Shown here: one piece after another, positions 1 to 7,652 of the stretch | How the letters are laid out: the number at the start of each line of letters is the position of its first letter | Numbering within the stretch: position 1 is the first letter of the stretch | Assembly: GCA_030145015.1 (NCBI GenBank) | Contig: JAQYWI010000127.1 | Location: 1 to 16,037, forward strand | Direction: 5' to 3' | DNA: 16,037 nucleotides | Source of the DNA: Desulfobacterales bacterium | Lineage (GTDB): Bacteria > Desulfobacterota > Desulfobacteria > Desulfobacterales > JAHEIW01 | The notes under the pieces: generated by a model | Told to the model about the DNA's origin: nothing | The model's database searches: none | What the model saw: only the letters and a program-made list of their open reading frames with translations | Position numbers and translations under genes: made by a program

Positions 1-363
1 GCCGAAATCGTTATTAAAGAAATACGCACGGAGCGGCATGGGTTCTTAGAACGTTTGTTGAGAAATACCGCCCCGCAAACCAACTTATCATTTGAGCTAA
101 CCGGCCTGAAAGGATTCGATGTTGTGGTGAATGCAACACCGGTCGGAATGAATGATGATCCCAACGTGCCTTTCCCGACAGATAGCCTGTCCTCCCCAAC
201 ACTGGTAGCAGACGTGGTCACCAACCCTAAAGTAACCCCCTGGCTGGCCGCGGGTTTAGCAAAAGGCTGCAGAGTGCAATATGGTGTCGAGATGGCCGAT
301 GGGCAATTCGGGCTGATGGGACGCCACATGGGGCTTGATATACCCGATCCAGACGGCTTTTGA
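1..363 (+). CDS. Shikimate/quinate dehydrogenase-family protein, C-terminal part (5' end outside window)
   Basis: The frame is open from the first base and ends in TGA at 361-363, giving the last 120 residues. The family catalyses NADP(H)-dependent interconversion of 3-dehydroshikimate and shikimate in the cytoplasm. The motif VVVNATPVGM (about residues 41-50 of the fragment) is the family's nucleotide-binding-domain signature. It is followed by VADVVTNPKVTPWLAAG and a C-terminal GVEMADGQFGL helix. In classical AroE the corresponding segments read D-x-x-Y-x-P and G-x-x-M-L-x-x-Q. The TNPKVTP form and the EMADGQ end look more like the AroE-like paralogues than the textbook enzyme, so the substrate is uncertain. 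It is the only + strand gene and converges on the minus-strand operon ending at 614. The N-terminal substrate-binding domain is not visible. Confidence 0.8.
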   Translation, partial: AEIVIKEIRTERHGFLERLLRNTAPQTNLSFELTGLKGFDVVVNATPVGMNDDPNVPFPTDSLSSPTLVADVVTNPKVTPWLAAGLAKGCRVQYGVEMADGQFGLMGRHMGLDIPDPDGF

Positions 364-413
364 ATCGATCTCAAGTGTTGCGCCCCGCAAGTAGTTTACA
401 AAACGCATTCCAA

Positions 414-540
414 TTTTAGGTTTCAGGTTTCGGGTGTCAGGTGTCAGAAAATAGATGACTGAAGACAGAAATGCGTCATCTGTTTTCTGTGCACTGTCCT
501 CTGTAATTTCCTGACACCTGAACACTGACACCTGACACCA
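414..540. repeat. Foldback element A: heptad repeats in inverted halves, between convergent genes
   Basis: This fills the gap between the aroE-like stop (363) and the convergent QueG-like stop (614). The left half has 7-bp units in register: TTTTAGG at 414, TTTCAGG at 421, TTTCGGG at 428, TGTCAGG at 435 and TGTCAGA at 442. The right half has TCTGTTT at 479, TCTGTGC at 486, ACTGTCC at 493 and TCTGTAA at 500. After a 3-bp slip it continues with CCTGACA at 510, CCTGAAC at 517, ACTGACA at 524 and CCTGACA at 531. Arms 433-447 and 525-539 are a perfect 15-bp inverted repeat. An inner pair, 447-459 with 475-487, matches 12 of 13. Neither side has a T-run, so it is not a classical intrinsic terminator, though it may still end transcription between the convergent genes. 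The rest of the gap shows nothing further. Confidence 0.85.
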
Positions 541-613
541 TCGACATTGTGTGGACGTATTCAAACTGAGTCAACGACCACCTGCGGAGAGGTTGGCTTG
601 GATTTTTCCGCGA

Positions 614-1483
614 TTATTCAACATCCTGCCGGGTTGGGATCTTTGATTCACAGGGCACCTTTGTCTGACACAGACCACATCCGTAACCGTCAAAGCCATA
701 GTGTGATTTTACATAATCGGCGGTTACCGGTCTGATATGCGCGCGGCATTTGAGCTTGTCATGACCGCTTTCGTCGAGGGCGTCCACCGGGCAGCGCGGG
801 ATACACTTCCCGCAGATTCCCTGCGTGAACCAGAGGCAATAGGCATGATGATCGGTATAGGGCCTTTGGGTCGGGGGGATTTTGATGTGTGCCACCACCG
901 ATCCGGTGCGGATGGCTTTGCCCCGCGGGGTAATGAGCCCGTCACAGAGGCCGAAAGTTCCAAGGCCTGAAGCATAAGCGGCATGCCGCTCCGACCAGGT
1001 GGATGCAAACACATACTTGTCAGATTTTTTCCGCGACCATTGGTCCGAGAGCATCGGTGCCAGGGCCTGATATCCATTTTCTTGCAGAATTGCCACCACG
1101 TGTTTTCGAAGCTTAACATTGACCTCTTCGCCGAAAATGCGCGCCCGGGCCCAGCTTTCAGCGGGGTAGGTCGTCTGTTTTCGATTGTCGGCCTTGGTCG
1201 CCTTGGTTTGAGGCAGGATCCAGCTGATAACGGTCAGGTCTTCAGGCTTGACAGCCAGTTCCTTAAATGTCCGGGTAAATATCTCCAACGGCGTCCAGTG
1301 AAAAGGCCCGACAACTTCCTTGTAGGTTTCGAAGAGGGGATCATCTCCCCTCGAAAAGCCGACCAGAGGCGTGTCAAAAGCCTTGTCATTGGCTTTGTTT
1401 TGAAGTGTATTTTGCGGTGACTTCTCAATAAATTCTTCAATGACTTGCCCTATCCAGGTTGCTAAATCTACAGTCTTTTTCAT
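614..1483 (-). CDS. QueG-like iron-sulfur protein (two predicted [4Fe-4S] clusters)
   Basis: The 289-residue protein shares the core of the epoxyqueuosine reductase (QueG) family: an ASGLGTFGL segment near residues 171-179 followed by a double ferredoxin-like Cys pattern. Visible cysteines are C224-x2-C227-x3-C231-P for one cluster and C269-x2-C272-x5-C278 for the second, with C216 and C246 as the likely remaining ligands. True QueG is usually longer, carries HEAT-like repeats at the C-terminus and has a C-x2-C-x2-C-x3-C first cluster. This short version with a long N-terminal region is therefore more likely a QueG-like paralogue of unknown substrate than the tRNA-queuosine enzyme. The start ATG at 1481-1483 lies 6 bp after the stop of the upstream MBL gene, with no clear Shine-Dalgarno, which suggests coupled translation in a two-gene operon. 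Confidence 0.8.
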   Translation of the reverse strand: MKKTVDLATWIGQVIEEFIEKSPQNTLQNKANDKAFDTPLVGFSRGDDPLFETYKEVVGPFHWTPLEIFTRTFKELAVKPEDLTVISWILPQTKATKADNRKQTTYPAESWARARIFGEEVNVKLRKHVVAILQENGYQALAPMLSDQWSRKKSDKYVFASTWSERHAAYASGLGTFGLCDGLITPRGKAIRTGSVVAHIKIPPTQRPYTDHHAYCLWFTQGICGKCIPRCPVDALDESGHDKLKCRAHIRPVTADYVKSHYGFDGYGCGLCQTKVPCESKIPTRQDVE

Positions 1484-1489
1484 AGCGCT

Positions 1490-2650
1490 CTAATCCGATC
1501 TTAAGTTTTCGATGAAGGTTTCAAATTGCATGCTGCCCGTGGCGGCATAACCATTGTCGTCTAGCGTGACGACATCCTCACTTTCGATGAGCAATTCACA
1601 GTGGCTGACAATCTCGTTGGCGGCCATAAAGCTGCCGAGACCCTCAAGCAGTCTTTCTTCAAAATGTTCTGCGGCAATTTGTTCAGCTGTTTTGGGTCCG
1701 GTATTTAAGATGGCAATGATGGCCCCGCAGCGATCGATGTGGTGTTGAAGCAGTTCGTTGGCTCTGCTTTCCAGGCTGATTTGATTCCAGCGGCCGTTGT
1801 AATAAAACCGATGGGCGGGCAGCACCGTCAATCCGGGATGCTTGCGGTCGATCTCGATTAATTTTTTGAGCGACTTGATATAGCGGCACAAACCAAAAAT
1901 CGCCGCAGCCTCGGTATAGTCGGGTTTGATGACTTCAGCGACTTCACTAAATAGAGATTGACGTGTCGGCCAGGGTGAGATACCGGGCAGGATAATATCT
2001 CCCACGATAATGGCTTCTTCTCCCAGCAGGACGGCTAAACAATCCGGGCTGTGCCCCGGCAGGTGGTAGGTGCGGACGTCCGCACTGATCCGGGTTTCGC
2101 CGTCCCCGACAGGGTCCACTTTTACGCCCTGCAATACCTGGTGATACTCCAGGCAATTTTGGGTATAAAAGGACTCCGGCATGGGACAGTGCCAGCATTT
2201 GGCCGGAAAATTATTTTTTTCACCCCCAGGGGATTGAGCCGGATATGTTTTGATCAGATGATCATAGATTGCATGGGCTTTTACGCTTAACTGGGTGCCG
2301 TCGACCAGTTCCCCCAGCCCACCGTCATGATCTTCATGGCCGTGGCTGATTAAAACAAACTCAAGATCTTGGGCATTAATGCGAACGCTCTGCATCATCG
2401 CGATCAGTTGACTGCCCTGGCCGAATCGGCCGCTGTCCACCAAGAAGGGCATGTCGGTCAGCACCGCGTAATTCCAGGTGGGGCCCAGATCCCAGTGACC
2501 GCCGTAAGCGTTTTTTGTCGGCAAACCGAAAATTTCGAGTCCGGACGGCAGCCGCCAGTGCACCGTCATCTCATTGCCGCTATCGTCGCCCTTATGTAAA
2601 ACTTCAGCATGTTCAATCAAGTCAATATTCTCCAGTCTTTTGGTCTTCAT
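1490..2650 (-). CDS. Metallo-beta-lactamase-fold hydrolase
   Basis: The 386-residue protein has the MBL-fold signature HGHEDH, giving H103, H105, D107 and H108. Further metal ligands are H200 in HLPGHSPD, D218 in VGDIILPG and H279 in LPAHR. These define a cytoplasmic dinuclear-metal hydrolase of the glyoxalase II-like superfamily. A segment of about 100 residues after H279 resembles the winged-helix-like extension seen in many bacterial MBL hydrolases (NTGPKTAEQIAAEHF region). The substrate cannot be told from sequence. There is no signal peptide. It starts with ATG at 2648-2650 and is followed after 6 bp by the QueG-like gene, so the two are probably co-transcribed. The spacer upstream carries repeat element B. 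Confidence 0.85.
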   Translation of the reverse strand: MKTKRLENIDLIEHAEVLHKGDDSGNEMTVHWRLPSGLEIFGLPTKNAYGGHWDLGPTWNYAVLTDMPFLVDSGRFGQGSQLIAMMQSVRINAQDLEFVLISHGHEDHDGGLGELVDGTQLSVKAHAIYDHLIKTYPAQSPGGEKNNFPAKCWHCPMPESFYTQNCLEYHQVLQGVKVDPVGDGETRISADVRTYHLPGHSPDCLAVLLGEEAIIVGDIILPGISPWPTRQSLFSEVAEVIKPDYTEAAAIFGLCRYIKSLKKLIEIDRKHPGLTVLPAHRFYYNGRWNQISLESRANELLQHHIDRCGAIIAILNTGPKTAEQIAAEHFEERLLEGLGSFMAANEIVSHCELLIESEDVVTLDDNGYAATGSMQFETFIENLRSD

Positions 2651-2680
2651 GCGGATACGCCACTATTTCCGCTTTATTAA

Positions 2681-2786
2681 GTTAGCCGGTTAGCGCGTTA
2701 TTCCGTTAGGCCCGTTAAGAAAGAAAAATGTCTGCTTCTATTTAACTGACAAACAAGACAGGGCGCCAACGGCCAACAGGCTTAAC
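2681..2786. repeat. Foldback element B1: 8-bp GTTA-type units with complementary units downstream
   Basis: Units on the + strand are GTTAGCCG at 2681, GTTAGCGC at 2689, GTTATTCC at 2697, GTTAGGCCC at 2705 and GTTAAG at 2714. The complementary strand is represented by CGCCAAC at 2764, GGCCAAC at 2771 and AGGCTTAAC at 2778, which read in reverse as GTTAAGCCT, GTTGGCC and GTTGGCG. GTTAAG (2714-2719) pairs exactly with CTTAAC (2781-2786). The central A/T-rich bases 2720-2760 show no further structure. It lies just upstream of the MBL start. Confidence 0.6.
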
Positions 2787-2798
2787 CACTGTGCGTTA

Positions 2799-2870
2799 GA
2801 TAACGAGGACGAGTACGAGTACGAGGAGGAACGTTGCATAATCTCGTCCTCCTCCTCGTCCTCGATAACG
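2799..2870. repeat. Foldback element B2: hexamer CGAGGA/CGAGTA repeats in inverted halves
   Basis: The left half has CGAGGA at 2804, CGAGTA at 2810, CGAGTA at 2816 and CGAGGA at 2822. The right half has TCGTCC at 2844, TCCTCC at 2850, TCGTCC at 2856 and TCGATA at 2862. A perfect 10-bp inverted repeat joins 2804-2813 to 2855-2864. The element is bounded by the direct repeat GATAACG at 2799-2805 and 2864-2870. It sits 17 bp beyond the pepA stop, so the pepA transcript would fold here. The same hexamer family reappears at 12824-12896. Confidence 0.8.
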
Positions 2871-2887
2871 GCATTTTTAAGATAGGT

Positions 2888-4357
2888 TCACAGTTGTCCA
2901 ATCAGATCACAAAGCAACCGCACTCCAAAACCGGTGCCGCCGGGGCCGCAGTAAGCATCACCCTTTTTAAGGTAGGCCGGGCCGGCAATGTCGATATGGG
3001 CCCAGCGGGTATCACCGCTAAATTCCGATAAAAATAGTGCGGCGGTGATGGCACCGCCCCAGCGGGAACTGGACATGTTGTTGAGGTCGGCAAAATCGCT
3101 TTTGAGAAGCGCTTTATAATCGTCCGGCATCGGCATCTGCCAGCAGCGTTCATAGGTTTTGTCACCGGATGAAATGATGGCTTTGGCGAGCTCATCGTCA
3201 GGCGTAAATACACCGGCGATTTTTTCCCCGAGGGCCACGATGCAGGCACCGGTCAAGGTTGCCAGATCGATCATAATCTCAGGTTTGTGTTTTTTTACCA
3301 CATAAGACATGGCGTCTATCAGGATGAGCCGGCCTTCCGCATCGGTATTCCCAATTTCAATGGTTTTGCCCGCATAGCTGCGCACGATATCTCCGGGCCG
3401 GGCTGCTTTGCCGGAGGGCATATTTTCAACGATTGGGATGGCGCCGATGACGTGCGATTTAATGTTTAGTCTCGCCAGGGTAATCATTGTGGCGGCGACA
3501 ACGGCTGCACCGGACATATCCGATTTCATGCCGGCCATGGATCCGCCGGTCTTGATATTGAGACCTCCGGAGTCAAATGTGACTCCTTTCCCGACCAGCG
3601 CCAGTGTTTTCTTGACGTTGGGGGGCTTATGTTCCAACACGACCATGCTGGGTTTGCTCTGACTTCCGGCCGCCACCGCCAGCAAGGCGCCAAATTTATT
3701 CTGTTTTAAATCTTTTTCTCGCAGGATTCGGGCTGTAAGACCGTGTTTTCTGGCCTGCGAGACAATTGAGCGCGTAAATTGCTCGGGCGTTTTATCGTTT
3801 GACGGCGTGCTGACCCACTCGCGCGCTAAAATCGTGCCTGCGCAAAGGGTACTTACTTTTGGGGCGATTCTTCGCAGTTTACCCAGCGCTTCTGGTTTTA
3901 CCAGAAAATTTATTTGCTTTAGGGGCTTCTTTTCCTTTTCCTTTTTGTATTTATTAAACAAATGATTTCCCAAACAACCACCTTCCATCATGGATTCAAC
4001 GGTAACCGGCATGTCCATTTTAAGATTAGCGGCGTGCGGCACCGCTATCCAGATTATCTCAAGGCCGGCTTGTATACATTTATTGACGGCTGTGCCGCAA
4101 AATGCCCTCAGGGCTTCGGCGTCAATTTTTTTTAGCTTTCCAAGTCCGACAAAGATAACCCGTTTCGTGTTGAGATCCTTTAAATCATAAAGTGTTACCT
4201 GATCACCTTTTGCGGCCTTAAATTCCTTGAGCTTCAACGCCATTTTGATGATGGCATTGATGATCCTGTCGTCATGTATTTTTTTGTCCTCGCACACCGG
4301 CACGATGAGCGTGTCGATTTTTTGTGCTTTCAGATCAACGGCTTTGAGACCTATCAT
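2888..4357 (-). CDS. pepA: Leucyl aminopeptidase (M17 family, PepA)
   Basis: This cytosolic dinuclear-metal aminopeptidase removes N-terminal residues from peptides. Counting from the chosen start (489 residues, a normal M17 length), the metal and catalytic residues are all present: K257, D262, K269 and D280 in VGKGVTFDSGGLNIKTG and MKSDM, then D339, E341 and R343 in the family hallmark NTDAEGRLILIDAM. The N-terminal macro-like domain (residues 1-165) is divergent, as usual. I start at the ATG at 4355-4357 because a strong Shine-Dalgarno (AGGAG, complement of 4367-4371) lies 9 bases upstream. A TTG 12 codons earlier has no such support. The gene follows the radical SAM gene after a 59-bp gap and is probably in the same operon. 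Several M17 proteins also bind DNA, but nothing here shows that. Confidence 0.95.
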   Translation of the reverse strand: MIGLKAVDLKAQKIDTLIVPVCEDKKIHDDRIINAIIKMALKLKEFKAAKGDQVTLYDLKDLNTKRVIFVGLGKLKKIDAEALRAFCGTAVNKCIQAGLEIIWIAVPHAANLKMDMPVTVESMMEGGCLGNHLFNKYKKEKEKKPLKQINFLVKPEALGKLRRIAPKVSTLCAGTILAREWVSTPSNDKTPEQFTRSIVSQARKHGLTARILREKDLKQNKFGALLAVAAGSQSKPSMVVLEHKPPNVKKTLALVGKGVTFDSGGLNIKTGGSMAGMKSDMSGAAVVAATMITLARLNIKSHVIGAIPIVENMPSGKAARPGDIVRSYAGKTIEIGNTDAEGRLILIDAMSYVVKKHKPEIMIDLATLTGACIVALGEKIAGVFTPDDELAKAIISSGDKTYERCWQMPMPDDYKALLKSDFADLNNMSSSRWGGAITAALFLSEFSGDTRWAHIDIAGPAYLKKGDAYCGPGGTGFGVRLLCDLIGQL

Positions 4358-4366
4358 TATTTCTTT

Positions 4367-4371
4367 CTCCT
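4367..4371 (-). promoter_or_regulatory. Shine-Dalgarno of pepA
   Basis: The minus strand reads AGGAG followed by 9 bases and ATG. This decides the pepA start in favour of the internal ATG at 4357 over the upstream TTG at 4393. Confidence 0.8.
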
Positions 4372-4416
4372 TTTTCAAATTTGAAACGCTCAATTTAGGA
4401 CGAATTCAGAGAGACT

Positions 4417-5790
4417 TTACGCTGTGGCTGAACCAGAAGCAAGTTCTTTTAGAGCGGAGACGGTCTCCCAGTTAAAGGCTTTATTCTGACAGGGGATAAT
4501 TGAATTATTTGTGAAAATCGGATCCGCTTCCAGATTATAGCGGGATGCGGCTACCGCCGTTTGCCACATCGCCGTATGCGGAATCGGAGAGTAATAGGCC
4601 AAAATGGGTGTTATTTTGGTTTCTTGAACAGCCCGGATCGAGCGTTCAACCGCAGACGTTTCCTGGCCCGGTAGCCCCATCATTAAATAGGCGCCCACCT
4701 GGTGTTTTTCAAAACCGGCGTCTTTTAAGTATCTGGCGGCCTGTTTGAAATCGTTTTCGCTGACCTTTTGGTCAATGGTTTCACGGTTATCGAACTCGGC
4801 AGTTTCCAGTCCCAGGCGCAAGGTCTTAAATCCGGCCTTGAACAGTAAACGAGCCGTTTCGGCGGTGATGCCGCGTATGTGAACGGCATTGGGTGTGTGA
4901 AAGCGAAGATTGATATCGGCCTGAATCACTTTTTCCAGAATAGGAATGGCATGCGCTTCAGCATTGACTAGAAATGCATCATCATACAGGACGAAATCGG
5001 TGACCGCATGCGCCTGGTGCCAGAATTTTAGCTCGGCGATGACGGAATCCGGGCTACGCCGCATTCGCTTGGGATTTAGGAAGTGTGAGGCACAGTAAGT
5101 ACATTTAAACGGACAGCCCCGTGAGGTGAGCAGGGGAACGTAATTAATGCGGTTTTGTAAATCCAACGCAGGGTAGGGGTAGGTATCGAGTTCCTGTGAA
5201 TCAAATTGAGCTGTCGTCGTAAAATCCGTATATCCGGCGATAAGTTCAAACAGGGTCTCCTCGGCCGGCCCTGAAAAGATCTCATCTGCACCCGAGTTTT
5301 TCAGCGCGTGATCATGGCAGAGGCTGGCGTAAATGCCGCCGAGAATAATCGCAGTGTCAGGAAAAACGTTACGCATGATTGCGATGGTTTCCTGAACGCC
5401 GGTGTACCAGTAGGTCATTAAAGACGTAATCAGGATAAGATCCGGTTGCGGCAAGGCCTGGAGATCTGCGGTGAACCAACGGGGGTTGATGCCGTAGCGA
5501 GAAAAAGTGCGCTGAACATCCTTGAGAGCATGCGGTTTGGCAATGCGTGTTTTTAAATAGGGTCCCCGGCCATAGCGCGCTGATGGATCACCGGAAGAAG
5601 GCGCTTTCGGATGAAACCGGTCCAGACAATCGATGTAGGATACAGACACACCCTGGGACCTGAGCAACGCTGCCAGGATGAGTAACCCCATCGGTTTGGC
5701 CCAGAAGTCATACGCGGCGAAATCATGGATCCAAGGATTTATTAGAAGGATATGAGGTGTATCTGGTTTCAACGTTAGAATATTAAACAC
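4417..5790 (-). CDS. B12-binding-domain radical SAM protein
   Basis: The 457-residue protein has the radical SAM cluster motif C226-x3-C230-x2-C233 in SRGCPFKCTYCAS. It is preceded by an N-terminal Rossmann-like region of the cobalamin-binding type (HILLINPWIHD near residue 13, IILGGIYASL near 148). The base-on cobalamin motif D-x-H-x-x-G is not visible: the matching stretch reads SYIDCLDRF. Cobalamin may therefore be absent or bound base-off. The C-terminal half has the usual TIM-barrel segments (LYDDAFLVNAEA; TLRLGLETAEFDNR; GAYLMMGLPGQE). The product could be a methylthiolation, methylation or ring-rearrangement enzyme; no specific substrate can be named. The start is GTG at 5788-5790 with only a weak ribosome site. 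pepA follows after 59 bp. Confidence 0.85.
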   Translation of the reverse strand: MFNILTLKPDTPHILLINPWIHDFAAYDFWAKPMGLLILAALLRSQGVSVSYIDCLDRFHPKAPSSGDPSARYGRGPYLKTRIAKPHALKDVQRTFSRYGINPRWFTADLQALPQPDLILITSLMTYWYTGVQETIAIMRNVFPDTAIILGGIYASLCHDHALKNSGADEIFSGPAEETLFELIAGYTDFTTTAQFDSQELDTYPYPALDLQNRINYVPLLTSRGCPFKCTYCASHFLNPKRMRRSPDSVIAELKFWHQAHAVTDFVLYDDAFLVNAEAHAIPILEKVIQADINLRFHTPNAVHIRGITAETARLLFKAGFKTLRLGLETAEFDNRETIDQKVSENDFKQAARYLKDAGFEKHQVGAYLMMGLPGQETSAVERSIRAVQETKITPILAYYSPIPHTAMWQTAVAASRYNLEADPIFTNNSIIPCQNKAFNWETVSALKELASGSATA

Positions 5791-5827
5791 GCTTAATTAA
5801 TAGGTCGAAATAATAGTCGCATAAATA

Positions 5828-6021
5828 AAAATTCGAAATCCGAAATCCGAAGCACGAAACAATATCAAATTTTCAAAATTCAAAATCCCAAAACATATGA
5901 GAATCGCAAAATCATATTATGATTCGACCCGTTGCTGATGTTTTGAAAATTCTGTCATTTGATATTCGAATTTGTTTCGGCCAATTTTATTAAATCAGGC
6001 GGATTTCGGATTTCGAATTTT
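5828..6021. repeat. Foldback element C: 194-bp heptad foldback with 22-bp perfect arms
   Basis: This occupies almost the whole gap between the siroheme decarboxylase stop (6055) and the radical SAM start (5790). Arms 5828-5849 and 6000-6021 are a perfect 22-bp inverted repeat. Heptads in register run through the left side: ATTCGAA at 5831, ATCCGAA at 5838 and 5845, GCACGAA at 5852, ACAATAT at 5859, CAAATTT at 5866, TCAAAAT at 5873 and 5880, CCCAAAA at 5887. GGATTTC occurs at 6001 and 6008. Inner arms also match: AATATCAAAT (5861-5870) pairs perfectly with ATTTGATATT (5957-5966), and TTTTCAAAA pairs with TTTTGAAAA (from 5941). The element could fold as one long, interrupted hairpin. There is no transposase and no open reading frame of interest. 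Confidence 0.9.
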
Positions 6022-6054
6022 AAGCCGACTCGGCAAACCTGTGAAGTGAAATTT

Positions 6055-6537
6055 TTAATCATCCTGATCAGTGGGAAAATACACCATGGATGTTTTTTTC
6101 AATTCTTCACGACTGAACAGGAGCGTGTAATCTGCCACCGAAGCGGCGCTGGACATTTCACGGGCGGTCGCATGGCACGATTGCTCGTCGCTGGCATGCA
6201 CCATTGTATATAAGTTATACGGCCATTCGTCGGTGGGGTTGCGCCGGTAACAGTGGGAAACTTGCCTGAAAGAAGCCATTTTCTGTCCGACTTCTTCGAT
6301 GCGGTCCTCATCTACCTTCCAGGCCACCATTGCATTGGCGGTAAAACCGGTGCGTTGATGCCGCAAGGTGGCGCCAAACCGCCGAATAACACCCCGGTCA
6401 CAAAGATCTTTCAAATTTTCCAGTAACTCCGTTTCCAAGATTCCAAGATTCTGTGCGATTTTAATATACGGGCGATCCGTTACCGCCATGTCTTCCTGGA
6501 TCGAAGCGATTATCTTTTTTTCCAGTTCAGTCAACAT
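6055..6537 (-). CDS. ahbB: Siroheme decarboxylase subunit (AhbA/AhbB family, Lrp/AsnC-like)
   Basis: The 160-residue protein has an N-terminal Lrp/AsnC-type helix-turn-helix (residues 1-60) and a ferredoxin-like C-terminal domain. The motif HCYRRNPTDEWPYNLYTMVHA (a little over 20 residues, near 95-115) is the conserved block of siroheme decarboxylases and of the NirDLGH proteins. AhbA and AhbB together convert siroheme to 12,18-didecarboxysiroheme in the alternative heme route of sulfate reducers and archaea. Only one subunit lies in this window, so its partner must be elsewhere. I favour AhbB, but AhbA cannot be excluded. The start ATG overlaps the mtnA stop by one base in a TAATG arrangement, so translation is very probably coupled to mtnA. 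Confidence 0.8.
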   Translation of the reverse strand: MLTELEKKIIASIQEDMAVTDRPYIKIAQNLGILETELLENLKDLCDRGVIRRFGATLRHQRTGFTANAMVAWKVDEDRIEEVGQKMASFRQVSHCYRRNPTDEWPYNLYTMVHASDEQSCHATAREMSSAASVADYTLLFSREELKKTSMVYFPTDQDD

Positions 6538-7652
6538 TATTTCTGTTTTCCGTATCGCTCCGGGAATAGTCGCTTAATATCCGCCTCGGTTGCCTCGCAG
6601 ATTCCGCGCTCGGTGATAAAACCGGTGACAAACTTTGCCGGTGTGACATCAAAGGCATAATTAGCGGCATTGCTTTTTTCAGGACATATCAGGACGCGCG
6701 TGGTTTTATCTTGAGCGAGTCCTTCGATGTAACGTATCTCATCCGGGTCGCGCTCTTCGATGGGGATCTCGTTGACACCGTCTTTGAGATTCCAGTCAAA
6801 AGTACTGGAAGGCAAAGCGACATAAAAGGGAATGTTGTTGTCTTTGGCCGCCAGCGCTTTCAAATAGGTACCGATTTTGTTGGCGACATCTCCGGTGGCC
6901 GTTGTTCGATCGGTGCCGACGATAACGATATCAACTTTTCCATGCTGCATTAAATAGCCGCCGGCATTATCGGTGATGATCGTATGTTTGACACCGTGTT
7001 TGCCCAACTCCCAGGCGGTCAGGCGGCTGCCCTGATTCAAAGGCCGGGTTTCATCGACCCATACATGCAGGTCAATTCCGTGATCAAATGCGGCATAGAT
7101 GGGTGCGGTGGCCGTGCCGTGTTCGATACACGCCAGCCAGCCGGCATTGCAGTGTGTCAGTACGTTGACCGTCTGTCCTTTTTTGAACCGGCTGATTGCC
7201 TCGATCAATGGCAGCCCGTGCTCGCCGATCTTTTTACAATTTTGGACCTCCTGTTCGGTGATAGATGCGGCCGATTCTCTGGCAATAGGTATGCGTTTAT
7301 CGGACTGGGCAACCTGCAATACGTTGGTTAAGACGGCATCGACCGCCCAGGACAGATTTACCGCCGTGGGTCGGGCGGACTTGATCCGGTCACATTCTCC
7401 AATCAGATATGCGTCTTCAACCTGATTATGCGGCGCGTTCAACGCAGCCAGATAAACACCATAAGCCCCGGTTGCGCCGATAAGAGGGGCGCCGCGCACA
7501 TACATGTCTTTTATTGCTCTAATGACCTCATCAACGGTTTGTAATTCGACCAGCACCAGTTCATGGGGCAACCGCCGCTGATCGATGATCTTAACCGTTT
7601 TTTCATTTGATTCCAGCCAGATCGTCCGCAGCTCTTTTCCATCTACTTTCAT
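6537..7652 (-). CDS. mtnA: S-methyl-5-thioribose-1-phosphate isomerase
   Basis: The enzyme isomerises 5-methylthioribose-1-phosphate to 5-methylthioribulose-1-phosphate in methionine salvage; homologues also isomerise 5-deoxyribose-1-phosphate. The 371 residues match the family length. Substrate-loop motifs include VRGAPLIGATGAYG (52-65). The catalytic Cys168 sits in THCNAG and the catalytic Asp248 in GTDRT, just before the family signature GDVANKIGTY. These positions are consistent with Cys160 and Asp240 of the Bacillus enzyme. It lies 79 bp downstream of the HndB-like gene and overlaps ahbB by one base. The substrate would come from phosphorolysis of a methylthio-nucleoside, and a fitting deaminase/phosphorylase set lies at 12984-16037. 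The ribosome site is weak, and a small stem (GATAG with CTATC, 7653-7669) abuts the start codon. Confidence 0.93.
   Translation of the reverse strand: MKVDGKELRTIWLESNEKTVKIIDQRRLPHELVLVELQTVDEVIRAIKDMYVRGAPLIGATGAYGVYLAALNAPHNQVEDAYLIGECDRIKSARPTAVNLSWAVDAVLTNVLQVAQSDKRIPIARESAASITEQEVQNCKKIGEHGLPLIEAISRFKKGQTVNVLTHCNAGWLACIEHGTATAPIYAAFDHGIDLHVWVDETRPLNQGSRLTAWELGKHGVKHTIITDNAGGYLMQHGKVDIVIVGTDRTTATGDVANKIGTYLKALAAKDNNIPFYVALPSSTFDWNLKDGVNEIPIEERDPDEIRYIEGLAQDKTTRVLICPEKSNAANYAFDVTPAKFVTGFITERGICEATEADIKRLFPERYGKQK

Noticed and set aside
414..540. CRISPR-like array
   Set aside because: The units are contiguous 7-mers with no unique spacers, and no cas genes are present.
983..1420. 145-codon + strand frame opposite the QueG-like gene
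   Set aside because: It is antisense to a conserved Fe-S protein, with no motif and no ribosome site of note.
2799..2870. Mobile-element reading of B2 because of flanking GATAACG direct repeats
   Set aside because: A 7-bp repeat at this distance can arise by chance. There is no transposase and no terminal structure beyond the hexamer tract.
4358..4393. TTG start 12 codons upstream for pepA
   Set aside because: The strong AGGAG at 4367-4371 lies inside this extension and is correctly spaced for the ATG at 4357.
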